NCBI GenBank assembly: GCA_003254905.1
Contig: QANU01044385.1
Location: forward strand, 305,772-369,771
DNA from: Nissolia schottii
Taxonomy: Eukaryota > Streptophyta > Magnoliopsida > Fabales > Fabaceae
Reading direction: 5' to 3'
Length of the DNA stretch: 64,000 bases
Positions within the stretch are counted from its first letter, which is position 1; each line of letters begins with the position of its first letter. This document shows positions 34,213 to 45,921 of this stretch, piece by piece. The translations under genes were made by a program, and so were the position numbers. The notes below the pieces were generated by a model. It was not told the origin of the DNA and did no database searches. It saw only the letters and a program-made list of their open reading frames with translations.

Positions 34213-36317
34213 GTAGGCTATAGCAAAGATGGCTAGTATTAGAAAAATCATTTTTAATCAAAAACAGAAGGCTACAAGCCTTAGAAAGTGCATATTAACT
34301 AAAACGGTTTTTGAGGAAAAAAAACACAAGGCTATTGCTTATGAAAAATTTGCATTAATAAAAATGTTTGCTATTAACGAAAAAGATAGGACTAGGAAAG
34401 ATGACCAATAATCCAAAAAATTCATTTTTAATGGAAAAGATATGGCTAAAAGCTATGAAAAGTGCATATTAATGAAAATCATTTTTGAGGAAAAAAAACA
34501 CTATAGCCTATGCAAAATTCCCATTAATAAAAAGGTTTGCTTTTACGAAAAAGACAAGGTTATAGTGTATGAAATATGGTCAATAATCCAAAAAAAGTCA
34601 TTTTCAATGAAAAATAGAATGTTACATGCTATAGAAAGTGCACATTACCGAAAACCAATTTTTGAGAAGAAGAAAAAAACACAAGGCTAGCCTATGACAA
34701 ATGCCAGGTAATAAAAAGGTTTGCTTTAAATGGAAAAAAAAAATGTTATAGCCTACGAAAAATGCATGTAATAAAAAGGTTTGCTTTTCATGAAAAAACG
34801 AAGTTATAGCCTATAAAAGATGGTTAATAATTCAAAAAATCATTTTTAATGAAAAAGATACAAAGTGCATATTACCAAAAAATAATTTTTGAGAAAAAAA
34901 ATACAAAGTTATATAGCCTATGAAAAATGTCTGTTAATAAAAAATGTTTGCTTTCAACAAAAAAAAAAAAGAAAAAGCTATAGCATGCAAAGGATGGTCA
35001 GTAATCCATTTTTTTAATTAGAAACATAAGGCTACAAACTATGGACAATGCATATTACCGAAAATAATTTTTGAGCAAAAACACAAGACTATAACCTATG
35101 AAAAATGGTCATTAAAAAAATGTTTGCTTTTCATGAAAAAACAAAGCTATGGCCTACGAAATAATCCACAAAAGTAGTTTTTAATGAAAAAGAGAAGGCT
35201 ACATGCTATAGAGAGTGCATATTATCGAAAATTGTTTTTGAGGGAAAAACACAAGGCTATAGCCTATGAAAAATGTTTGTTAATAAGCTTTGTTTTTAAG
35301 GGGGGGAAACCAACGTTATAGCCTAGGAAAGATCATGGTTAGTATTCAAAAAAATTCATTTTTAATGAAAAAGAGAAGACTATAGATTTTACAAAGTGCA
35401 TACTACCGAAAACTATTTTGAAGCAAAAACACATGGCTATTGCCTATGAAAAATGTCCATAATAAAAATGTTTTCTTTTAACAAAATAAACAAAGCTGTA
35501 GCCTACAAAAGATACCCAATAATTTAAAAAAGTCATTTTAATGAAAAAGAAAAGTATACATGCTATGTAAAGTGCATAATACTGGAAACCATTTACGAGG
35601 AGAAAAAACACAAAGCTATAGCCTATAAAAAATTCTCATTAATAAAATGGTTTTCTTTCAATGAAAAAGACAATGCTATATCTTATAAAATGTGACCATT
35701 AATCTCAAAATGTTGTTTTTAATGAAAAACATGAAAAGTGAATATTATTGAAAAACATTTTTGTGAAAAAACACAAGGCTATAAGAAAAATGTGTCATTA
35801 ATAAAAAGGTTTAACTTTTCTTAAAAAAAAAACCAAAGCTACAGCCCATGAAAGATGACCAATAATCCAAAAAAAGTTTTATTTAATGAAAAGAAAAGGC
35901 TGCAAGCTATGGAAAGTGCATATTATCGAAAACCATTTTTGAGAAAAAATACAAGCCTATAGCCTATGAAAAATGCATGTTAATAAAATAAAAGGTTTGC
36001 TTTTAAAGGAAAAAAAAGTTAGAGCCTACAAAAGATGGTCAGGAATCCAAAATGGTCCTTTTTAATGAAAAACAGAAGGTTACATGCTATGTAAAGCACA
36101 TATTACCAAAAACCATTTTTGAGCAAAAACACAAGGTAAGCCTATGAAAAAATGTTCATTAATAAAAAGGTTTGTTATTAATGGAAAAAACAAAGTTACA
36201 GCCTATGAAAGATGGCCAGTAATCCAAAAATGTCTTTTTTTAATAAAATGAAATAGACAACAAGCTATGGAAAGTACATATTATCCAAGACCATTTATGA
36301 CAAGAAAAAAAAACAAG
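34196..36317 (-). repeat. 177-bp satellite array, right arm, part 1 (about 12 monomers, inverted)
   Basis: The same landmarks appear as reverse complements: GGCTATAGCCTATGAAAAAT, GCAAACC-like and TTAATAAAAAGGTTTGC blocks, and TTTTTAATGAAAAAGAGAAG. Spacings of the ACAAGGCTAT landmark from 35.25 to 36.3 kb are about 180, 179, 163, 178, 179 and 182. The arm is related to the left arm over the whole monomer but is clearly diverged, with its own variants, so it is not a simple recent copy. Confidence 0.9.
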
Positions 36318-38027
36318 GTTATTGTTGATTCAATTTGCAAATAATTAAATTGATGATGACAAACATTGTATGAACATTCTAATGTGTGTTAGTGTTTCAG
36401 ACTCAAAACTTATTTTTTGACGCAATAAACTTAATCCAAATTAGTTGAAATCAGATGAAGCCCAAGACACGCATATATATAGCCCAATTCGTGTTAATGC
36501 AAGAGAAAGAAAAGCGCAAAGACAAAGTGGGTCATTTAAATTGAAAGCAGGGAACGAATTCAACAATAAAGGACGGGGGGCCCAGGAAAGTACGTACAAC
36601 AAAAGCAAAGAAAGGATGGATGTAGTCCAAAATGTGTGCTGAATATTTGTCAGCATATTTGACTTGACAAGTCAAGACCATGAGGAAAAGGAATGCACGG
36701 CTTACAAACATAATTTTATGGCAGCAAAGGAAAGAAATAAAATAAGATGGAAATAAGGCTGTCAGCATTTAAGAAAATGATGGAAGAATATGGAAATATA
36801 GAAGCAGCATCATACATCAATATTTGATGAAAAGAAAGAGAACATGACTTGACCAAAACTACATTGGAAATTCAAGCTGCCAAAGAAAACTATATTTTAA
36901 TAAAGGAAAAATGAGGGAAGCAAGAATCTTGCTACAAAAGAAGGACGTCCATCAGAAAAATTCAAGGAAAAAGGAAGAAAGAGAAATGTACTTATGACAA
37001 GCTAAAATTTCTCAAAAGGAAGAAAGAGAAACAAATAAATGATTGACATAGAAATAGCAACAAAAATTGGAAGAGTATAGGCTATCAAGGACAGTCTTCT
37101 TTTGAGAAACTTTCCTAGACTAAAAGGCTATGATATAGTCACAAGTAAGGAAAAAAAAGAATAAAACAAAGGAAAGCAAATATTATGGCCAAAAGAAAAG
37201 ACAAAATCACGTAAAGAGGGGGAGCTAGAAACGTGATTCATGGAAAATAAAGCAAGAAGCATTGCTCACAACGGTCAAAAGAAAGAGATTGAAAGCACAT
37301 GTGTTAAAAACCCATTTGAATAGGCATCAACAAAAAATGAGCTGATTGAAGACAAATGAAGAAAGAACACAAGTTATGGCAAGGAGAAATCATGGAAGAA
37401 TGGTAAAAATAAAGGACATGATCTTGAAGCTTCAATATTCAAGGATCAAATATAAATAAGTGATCCTTGATCACTCTGAAGAACAAGACACAAGAGAAAA
37501 AGACCATCCGTGATATTCCTGCTCAAGAGCTTCACATACAAACTTCTCCCTTTCTGATTATTTTTGGTTTTATACTCTGATTTGAAATTTTGGGTGTCTT
37601 CACTGTTTTGGAAAATATTTGTTATTTGGGAGTTTTTGTTTGGCGAGCAACAGAGAGCTTGAGAGAAAGGGTTTGTTTCAAGTTTCAGTTTTGATTTGTG
37701 AGTTCTTGTTTGAAAGGAACTGTTGATTCTTGTACCTGAAAGTTTTGTGAAAGAAAACTAGTTTTGGCGTTTGAAGAACTGGACGTAGATTCCTAATAAG
37801 GAATCGAACGAGTAGAAATCTCTGTGTGAGTTTTCTTTTCCCTCTACTATTTATATTTCCTAAACTCTATTTTCGTTTTAAGAAATTGAGTTTTTCAGAA
37901 AACAAGGAGATATCTCTTGAAGTTTTAGGAGACAACTTTCAAAGAAAGGTTAATTTTTTCGAAACTAAAAATTATTTGCTTAGATTCAACCCCCGCTTCT
38001 CTAAGTCATACAAAACCATCAAGTTAT
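36318..38027 (+). mobile_element. Ty1/copia (SIRE-like) solo LTR inside the array
   Basis: The inserted sequence 36323-38021 starts TGTTGATTCAATTTGCAAAT and ends ...AAAACCATCA, about 1.7 kb. The 5-bp target duplication GTTAT is at 36318-36322 and again at 38023-38027, with one extra A after the terminal CA. Features near the 3' end (TTCAACCCCCGCTTCTC) and the long LTR suit SIRE-type copia elements. A TATA-like AAATATAAATAAG lies near 37447. No gag or pol is present. Short frames inside are not genes. Confidence 0.8.
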
Positions 38028-39045
38028 ATATAGCCTGTGAAAAATGCTTGTTGATAAAAATGTTTGCTTTTAACCAAAAAAAAAAGTTGTAGCCTACGAA
38101 AGATGGTCAGTAACCCAAAGAAGTCCTTTTAAATGAAAAATAGATGGCTACAATATGGAAAGCGCATATTACTGAAAACAATTTTTGAGCATAAACACAA
38201 AGAGAGCCTATGAAAAATGCTTGTTAATAAAAATGTTATTAACGAAAAAAAAAAAAAAAAAAAGCAAAGCTATAACTTAGGAAAGATGATCAGTATTGCC
38301 AAAAAATTATTTTTAATGAAAAAGAGAATGCTATAGGTTATGGAAAGTGCATGCTACCGAAAACCTATGAAAAATGTCAATTAATAAAAATGTTTGTGTT
38401 TAACTAAAAAAAAACAAGTTATAGCCTACAAAAGATTGCCAGTAATCCAAAAAAAAATCATTTTCAATGAAAAAGAGAAGGCTATAGGAAATGGAAAGTG
38501 TGAATGACTAAAATCGTTTTTGAGAAGAAAAAAAACGCTATAACCTATAAAAAAAATGCATGTTAATAAAAATATTTGTTTTTAATGAAAAACAAAGATA
38601 TTGCCTTGGAAAGATGGCAAGTATTCCAAATTTTTTTTAATGAAAAACAGAAAGCAACAAGCGATAGAAATTGCATATTAACAAAAATTATTTTTAAAAA
38701 AAACACAAGGCTACAGCATATGAAAATTCTCATTAATAAAAGTGTTTGCTTTTAACCAAAAAAAAAAAAAGACAAGACTATAGTCTATGAATTGTGGTCA
38801 TTAGTTCAAAAAAGTCATTTATAAAAAAAATAGAAGGCTACATGCTACAGGCTATAGAAAGTGTATATTACCGAAAATTATTTTTGAGAAAAAGAAAAAA
38901 AATACAAGGCTATAGCCTATTAAAAATATTCGTTAATAAGAAGATTTGATTTTAGTGAAAATAAAAAAAAAAAAAAAACAAAGTTATAACCTAGGAAAAA
39001 TGACTAATAAAAAAAAGTAATTTTTAATGAAAAAGAGAATGCATG
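38028..39045 (-). repeat. 177-bp satellite array, right arm, part 2 (about 6 monomers, inverted)
   Basis: Continues the right arm after the solo LTR with the same reverse-complement landmarks (AGCCTATGAAAAATG, TTTTTAATGAAAAAGAGAA). Homology fades at about 39045 (GAGAATGCATGAAGTG). Confidence 0.85.
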
Positions 39046-39218
39046 AAGTGCTTCTAATCTTAATTCATTCAATCATAATAATTCACTAGACATTCTTTCA
39101 CTCACTGAGATTATTTCTACATTGCATTTGCATCCCTTCATTTCGCTACTTCAACAGAAAGAGTCAATTGTTTTACTCGCACATATACGTAGAGTTAGGT
39201 TCGATCTTACTATCAATA

Positions 39219-39558
39219 TGTTGGATCAAACTATTGTCACTAGGCCAAAAGTTATAGTTGGTGGCAGTGGTGTAATTTTATTTTTTTATAGTTTCTCAGT
39301 ACCACATCTGGCATAATCAGTTGCACCCATTACAGTCATCATGTGCGGGATGTTAAGCTCATCAGATCCTAAATACTCATGATCTTGTTCTGGTATCATT
39401 TGTTGAATCAAATGCTTACCACTAGACCAAAAGTTATAGTTGGTGGCAAATGTGCAACTTTATTTCCTCACAATTTCTCAGAACCATATTTGGCATAATA
39501 GACTGTACCTAGTACAGACACTATAGACTAAGATGTTAAGTTCATCGAATCCTAAAGA
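39219..39558. repeat. 182-bp direct duplication, LTR-like
   Basis: Two copies start at 39219 (TGTTGGATCAAAC) and 39401 (TGTTGAATCAAATG). Shared blocks include AGGCCAAAAGTTATAGTTGG, TTTCTCAG and CTGGTATCATT. TGGTATCA directly precedes the second copy and resembles the start of the initiator-tRNA primer binding site (TGGTATCAGAGC) of copia-type elements, so these may be short tandem LTRs. Function is not established. Confidence 0.6.
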
Positions 39559-41385
39559 TGATATTGGTCAAATTAAACTAACTCCATACAAATAAAGGAA
39601 GAACAACAAAAAAAATTAGAAGAGAAAGGCGAGCATGCCCAATCCATTTTAGTTTATTGTATATTGAGTCAAGTAGAAAGTTTTTAAGTGAAGATGAAGC
39701 AGAGTTATTGGATTTCAGCTACAAAATGTGAATCTAAATCTGATTTATTCTTTGTAAAAAAAATTTATATTATCAATAAATCCGAAAATGATACATTATT
39801 AAAGTAATAAAGTGTACTAACCCAAATTCCATTTACTAGTTTAAAAACTTAATTAAGTCTATATAAAGGGGAAAAAAAGACTTAATTAAGTAATCATATG
39901 ATATACTAGTGCAAAACCAATTACAATTAATTGTAGTTAGCCCTTATTCCCCACATTCACAAATCACAAGCAAGCAAGCATATAAAAATAAGCCTACACA
40001 GTAAGAGGAATGTGAGAGAGATAGAGATTACAGATATTCTATTTTATGATATTAAGTGAGCTCGTGATCAAAGAGAGAACTTGTGCCCACCATGCAAATA
40101 TACTTAAACCTTAGTTGTCATAACAATTATAAAGAATAAAATCCCAGAGACAACACCAACCTCCAATGCACTGGAATTTCCCTTTCATAATTCTGATTCT
40201 TCAAAATAAAGATTTGGTATATTAAATTAAGATCACTAAATAAACAATTTCTTCTTTAACATTCTCATTTAAACATAAGTCTTTGAAAAAAAAATTGCCA
40301 TCAATTTAATCATAACCTTTTAAAATTTACATCAATTTACAAAATTCATTATTAAAATAAATATAAACAAAATTAGCAAAATTTGATGGCCATAAAAAAA
40401 TAATGTCAATTTTTTTAAAAAAAATTAAATGATATCAAAATGAAAATGTTATGACCAAATTGATTATTTTCTTGTTGAATTAACGAAGAATCTCTCAACA
40501 TGAGAATTCTCACTCATGCTCATGAGAATAAATAATATCCCATTCTCTCCCCCTTCTTTCTCTTCACTGACTCACTCTATAGTCCTATTCTACAATCCTC
40601 TCCAATTGAACAGAAGAAACGACAGTTTCTAACCATGTGCAACTCTGCAACTTCACCCAAAACTTCACTGATTCCTTCCCTCTGTGTGTATCAGACCTAC
40701 CCATCTCACAAACCCATAAGAAGACAAAGCCCACCAAAGGCCTTTAAATTTCTCTTACATGGATATAGGTCCTCGTTTCCCTTTATATTAATTATGACTC
40801 TCATTTCTTTTCCTTTCCCAATCACATGCGAAATTGAGGAAAACATAGATATAATTATACTTGAAGTTTCGTAAAATTGATGCAAAATTAATTGCACTCC
40901 ACATTTTTTATTGTGAATTCACCAATGATAGGTTAGAGTTTCTATTTTGATCTTTTATGATTTAGTTTTGAAAAGTTGATAAATGAAATAGCGAAAACAT
41001 TAAAATATTTTATTTCATAATTTCATTATTTCCTTCATGAAATCTTAGAGTCAGTTTGGTTTCTATTTTTATTTCGTACGTTTCTTAATTTTAAAATTTT
41101 GTGAAAAAAAAAAATAGTGAACACAAGCAATGAAAATAGGAAACAAAATTTTATTACTTTTCACTATTTTCTCACATATTTTTGAAAACGCAAATCACAA
41201 CAAATCAAATCAGAAACCTTACATATCATTGATGATTAGCCATAAAGGAAAAAAAAAATTGGGATGCAGTGCTTTTTCGCACATACTTTGGGAAAGAATG
41301 CAATTTGGAGGAACTTCAACAGTTCATCCAAACAAAAATGAATTAAACTTTGATGTATTGTTCATGTATAAAAGATGATGATCTT
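39559..41385. other. Intergenic, no gene recognised
   Basis: AT-rich. Short frames at 40635 and 41130 lack any recognisable domain or codon pattern. Confidence 0.5.
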
Positions 41386-42634
41386 TGATAGATCGGAAGG
41401 ATAACATTAGTTAGGATTTAGATTAAGTTTAATTCAAATGTTTAAATTTAAGTATTTAAATTGAAGTATTAGATTATGGTTTCTCTGATCTTGTTGTTTG
41501 GATAAGTTATCATTTATAACCGATTTATCTATTTGATAGTCCCTGGTATGATTCACACCTTGAGTTCAATCAGCCTTTATTCAAAACATCTTTATGGTAC
41601 AAAGCATTTATGGCTAATGCCACACATAGCACCAAATATTTTGGTGTATTCATTAATGGGAAAACTCCAATGCTCATCAGCCTTGGTGGATTGATAGGAG
41701 ATACTCCAGTGCCTCTCCTAATGGTCCATGCCCTTGGAAGTGCATGTCATGGTAAGAGCTTCAACCACTCGCCTTTGGTTATTACTAGCGAGGCATCTTT
41801 CATCTTGTTCAAGCATAGCTCACATGTTGTCTCATTGAAGAGCCCCCACTATATTTGACCACCAACGTCTAGAATTTTTAAAAGCCTTGGTTGCTACTTC
41901 AATGCACTTTTCATTTTCGCATCTAGGATTGCAAGACTGTATCTAAAGATCTTGTTAGTAAGATGCATTCTGTTATAGACTAGCCATTAAGGCCTATCCT
42001 GGAACCTAAACCCGAAGGTTTGCGAATCAACCCAACCCGAGTTATCACCCCACCAATTATCAGAGAGATTCTCAGCCCGTGATATCCTCCCTCCAGCAAG
42101 TGACACTCCATGATCCTTGGAGGCCAACTTAACGGAAAGATCCCCTGGATAGCAGAATTCACGACCACCACTCAAGTATTTAAACCTAAGCAGCACACCA
42201 GGTGCGCCTAAAACCCATTTCCCCCCCTTTGATTCCCTTATGACTTCGAACCTTCACTGACTTGAGCGTCGGAGTCCTTGTAGGTACCTGTCTCGGCGAC
42301 CCCAAACCCACAGAGGAGCTCCACGATCCAAATTGTACCCCTTCGGTACACATTCCAATCAAGATCAACATTTTCACCTTCACTGTGATATGGGTTTTCC
42401 ATTGACTTTCACTGTTGTCATGATCTAAACATGGCATTTGCAAGGCAACCCTAAGTTTGAAGGGGGTGATAGAGGAAGGATAACATTACTTTGGATTTAG
42501 ATTAAGTTTAAATTCAAATATTTAAATTAGACTTATCTCTTCATCTATCTGAATAAGTTGTCTTTTATTTATCTATTTAATAGACTCTTTGGCATGACTC
42601 ACACCTTAAATTCAATCCATTTTTATTCAAAATG
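41386..42634 (+). mobile_element. TRIM-like miniature LTR retrotransposon with nested LTR
   Basis: Related direct repeats at 41386-41588 and 42467-42634 both begin TGATAGA and share AAGGATAACATTA and TTTAGATTAAGTTTA. The left one is followed by TGGTACAAAGC (41595-41605), close to the TGGTATCAGAGC primer binding site. The right one is preceded by the purine tract GTTTGAAGGGGG. These are the defining parts of an LTR retroelement, but the roughly 880-base interior has no gag or pol, as in TRIM elements. An 82-codon frame at 41610-41858 has no recognised domain. A gypsy LTR occupies the second half of the interior. Confidence 0.7.
41971..42433 (+). mobile_element. Gypsy LTR nested in the TRIM-like element
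   Basis: It contains CTTGAGCGTCGGAGTCCTTG followed by TAGGTACC (42261 onward), the same module as in the solo LTR at 54066. A start at TGTTATAGACTAGCC (41971) is likely. GCATT occurs close to both proposed borders (41965-41969 and 42434-42438), but the termini are not a clean TG...CA, so the limits are approximate. Confidence 0.5.
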
Positions 42635-44919
42635 TTTTAGGTTCAAATCTTAAATACAACCTTTTCACTTATAGGTAAGGCTGCATATTCTCAGCCACCC
42701 TATACTTTTGGTATAAAAGCTGTCTACATTATGATACAATTTATATATTAACACATGATTAAAAATACTTAGCTCTAACAATAATTATCTAAAAGCTTCG
42801 TACATATATATATGGTGACATATAATTGATTAATCTAATAAATTAAGAGCATGACGGTGTGTAGAAAATAAATTGGAAAAATACCAAAATATCCCCTTCA
42901 TATCATTAAAGCAATCTTTTCATTCTCTAGCCTCCAAGGGAATTTTAGATGAAGATTATGTCTTTAATTTCTTCATAATAAATAAGTATATATGAAAGCT
43001 AGGTTTGAATGACCTTGCAAGGTACAAAAGCTCATTTAAGTCAAAGGGTGTTCCCATCAAATTCCTATTAAACGTAACAATCAGAATGAACCCAGAATGC
43101 TCGCCTTGTGTCCTGCAGCGAATTGTGCATAAAAACTTGACTGCCTAGGGTTAGGGTTTATAGGGGAATTTTGGAGTTCACGCTTCATAAATTCTTTATA
43201 ATTTTAGGATTTGTCATTAAGTGTGTGTATGTGTATGTACACCTAACTCTCACATATACAGAAGAAGAAACCAAAAGTTTGCGTAGTTAGCGCCTGTGAG
43301 TCATGGTGGAATAATATTCTCTTTGTGATTAAAAAATTTCAAAAAGCATAACAATATCATAATAATGAATTTTTTTTATATGGGTTGATTCCGGAGTAGG
43401 TGGCAAATTTTGGAGGGATTTAGAAGAGAAGTTGCTAGTAGAAGGAAAGGAAAAGAAAAGAAAATGTTAGTTGTACTCATTTTTGTATGAGATACTATAT
43501 CAACTTATATTTTATATATTATTAAATGAGATTTTGGGAGCCTCATCAAAAATTCATCTAATAAATAATAAGTGAATCAATATAATTTTTCATAAAAAAT
43601 GAGTACCCATAAGATAACTAATAGAAAGAGAGAGAAAAAAAAGGTGTGAGGGATTTGTGGGTAAGGGGATACTAACATTGATATATAATATTGTAACTGC
43701 ACCAGATCTGAGGGTTATGAGAATAATACATAGGAAAAGGGAATCAATGTTGGGATGTATCTGACTTTATATGGCTGTGAAAAGGCTCAATCATGTGTGT
43801 TTTTATGGGTTAGTTTAGCTGTCTATCTGATGGAATGTCAGTGAGGTACTGAATGGGAAAAAGAGCTCACGATATCCCATGCAGCTATTACTCACCAGTT
43901 CCTTGACCCCTTAAAACAACCCCCCCTACACACACATGCCCTTACAATTCTGAGGTTAAGTTAAATTAGTCAAATTCTTAATAATAGAGTTGCATAGTGC
44001 ATGAGGTTCTCATATAAACAAATAGCAAAGTACATGATCTCACATAATGAGGTTTACTTATGGGTAAATGTAGGTAGTTCCTTACTCCTTGAAGGAAATT
44101 GGTTAAGTTCTTGATAATAAAATCCAGATGTCAATGATTTCTTCAAGATCAGTAACCTTCTGGTCGCAAGTCACAGAGAATCAACCTTACCCTTGCACAC
44201 TCACCCTTAACCGAATCCTTAGTGTTTAAAAAAAATTTACACACAGTACATTATCTCCTTTATCACATTCTCAAAATGTGATTTCACACCTATACCTATG
44301 TTGGACTTAATAATATCGAAGAAAAAATGTGCACTCGAAATTCAGTCTTCAAGTACTGTTTCTCACATGCAGAATAATGAACTAGACTTTCAAGGCCATG
44401 TTATGTTTTAATATCTCTTCCAAACTTAAAAGACCTTTTAGCATTAGTTTTGTTCATTAACAAATTGGAAATAAAGGAAACTGAGTTTTATGCATCAAAG
44501 AAATTAAGATAAAATGAGAAGCCCTAATTAAACTAATTATAAATGCAAAGAAAATTATAATATATTTGTTCGGATGGAACTAGAATATGTGATGGGAAAT
44601 TCAAAGTAAAGATACATCCAAATAGATTAAACTTTTATGGGATATATCCTAGTAAAAACCGATGGAGCCCATCAATTACAAAGTCATGTATATTTCTAGT
44701 AAGAATAAGTATACAAACATATTTCTATGATTTGCATAGATATTAAAGGCCCTCAGTAGATCCAATATCAAACATGATGAAAAAAAACTTCCTCAATTGT
44801 AAGGTATAATTCAAAGAAGAAGTAAACAAACAACAAGAATGAACATAAAGTAATTTATATTCATCAACAACAGTGGTATTTTTGTATTTTACTATATATA
44901 TATATGCTAATATATACTA
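42635..44919. other. Intergenic, 3' side of the zinc-finger gene
   Basis: AT-rich with no gene recognised. A probable truncated copy of a dispersed short repeat is at 44069-44150. The final 100-200 bases should hold the 3' untranslated region of the minus-strand zinc-finger gene. Confidence 0.5.
44069..44150 (+). repeat. Truncated SINE-like copy
   Basis: GTAGTTCCTTACTCCTTGAA and then GGTTAAGTTCTTGATAATAA followed by GATGTCAATGATT match the middle and 3' part of the better copy at 58231-58377. Short and diverged. Confidence 0.35.
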
Positions 44920-45921
44920 CTATACCTTGGACCTGTTACCAAGCCTTAACTCCAGATCTAGCTCTTCAATATTGGAGCTAGGGCTCAATTCAAACACCAC
45001 TGGATGTGGATGCATGTGATTATCATGTCTATGATCAACTGATGAGCTTGACTTTGGTAAAATTGGAATTGATGAAGAATTAGCATCTGTGATTTTCCTC
45101 TTCTTCTTACAATTGATGATGATATCTTCCTCTTTAGTACTCTCAAACTGCAAATTTGGTTGGTGAGTTCTGCAAACAACCAAATTCAAGCTCACAGACA
45201 CATCATCATCATCATCATCAATATTTACCTTTTTACCCCTACACCTAGAATCCAATAATAACCCCTTTGAGACCTTCTCAACATCAGCTTCAGGGTGAAA
45301 CCTAGAACATAAATTTGGCCATGATTCAGAAGTACTAGTCTTATGGAGAACAGAGGAATTGCAAAGTGGAATCAGGGTTTGATTTGACGAGGGTGATGAA
45401 GATGAAGCAAGAACATGATGATCAAGATCAGACGAATTAGGGTTAGAACTCTTGTAAGCCAATCCACAAACAGGAGGACAAGGGTATAATAGGCTATTAC
45501 TATTATTATAACCCAAAGATGTGAATGGAATATTTTGAACATGAGCCTCAACAACAAGGTCATGATGGTAATTATGAAGAATTTCATTGTTGCTGATGTT
45601 GTTGTTGGGGCTTGAGGGGTTCTTTAGCCTTGCTCTATCCCTCCTGTGGACATTCATGTGGCCGCCGAGCGCCTGCGCGGACCGGAACTCCCTTCGGCAA
45701 AAGCTGCAGGAGTATGACCTCGGCGGCCATATGCATCCACCAAGGGAGTTACCAGCTGCATCTTCAGCAAAGGCTTGTTCTTCCCATGACGAGTCATCAT
45801 AGGAAGGGTTAGTTGTTGTTGTTGCTGCTGTTGGGGATGAGGAAGAAGAAGTGAGGTTTGTATTATTAGAGGCCAGATAGAACTTTCTCTTTGTTTGCAT
45901 CCAACACTGACCCTGTTCCAT
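44920..45921 (-). CDS. C2H2 zinc-finger repressor, SUPERMAN/RABBIT EARS/ZFP10-like
   Basis: Encodes 333 residues with no intron. One plant-type zinc finger uses C72, C75, H88 and H92 with the QALGGH signature at 83-88. It is preceded by [18 protein letters not shown] and followed by [11 protein letters not shown], the form seen in SUPERMAN, RABBIT EARS and ZFP10/ZFP11. A basic patch KKKRK (272-276) may act in nuclear import. The C-terminus has LDLELRLG (321-328), an EAR (LxLxL) repression motif that recruits TOPLESS-type co-repressors in this family. Serine-, threonine- and asparagine-rich linkers and a six-Asp run (235-240) fill the rest. Family members control floral organ boundaries, cell division or trichome development; which applies here is unknown. 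The frame is open further upstream but this is its first ATG. Confidence 0.93.
   Translation of the reverse strand: MEQGQCWMQTKRKFYLASNNTNLTSSSSSPTAATTTTNPSYDDSSWEEQAFAEDAAGNSLGGCIWPPRSYSCSFCRREFRSAQALGGHMNVHRRDRARLKNPSSPNNNISNNEILHNYHHDLVVEAHVQNIPFTSLGYNNSNSLLYPCPPVCGLAYKSSNPNSSDLDHHVLASSSSPSSNQTLIPLCNSSVLHKTSTSESWPNLCSRFHPEADVEKVSKGLLLDSRCRGKKVNIDDDDDDVSVSLNLVVCRTHQPNLQFESTKEEDIIINCKKKRKITDANSSSIPILPKSSSSVDHRHDNHMHPHPVVFELSPSSNIEELDLELRLGNRSKV

Noticed and set aside
34229..34690. Lys-rich frames in the right arm of the array
   Set aside because: A consequence of A-rich inverted monomers; not conserved between monomers.
36441..36768. Three overlapping frames near the start of the solo LTR
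   Set aside because: They lie inside an LTR, overlap on both strands and match no retroelement domain.
27950..39045. CRISPR-like regular repeats
   Set aside because: The whole 177-bp unit repeats with gradual divergence and there are no unique spacers; the sequence is a plant satellite.
39180..39260. tRNA-derived SINE or tRNA gene
   Set aside because: GGTTCGATC on the plus strand looks like box B, but the only box A-like sequence is on the opposite strand, so they cannot form one polymerase III promoter.
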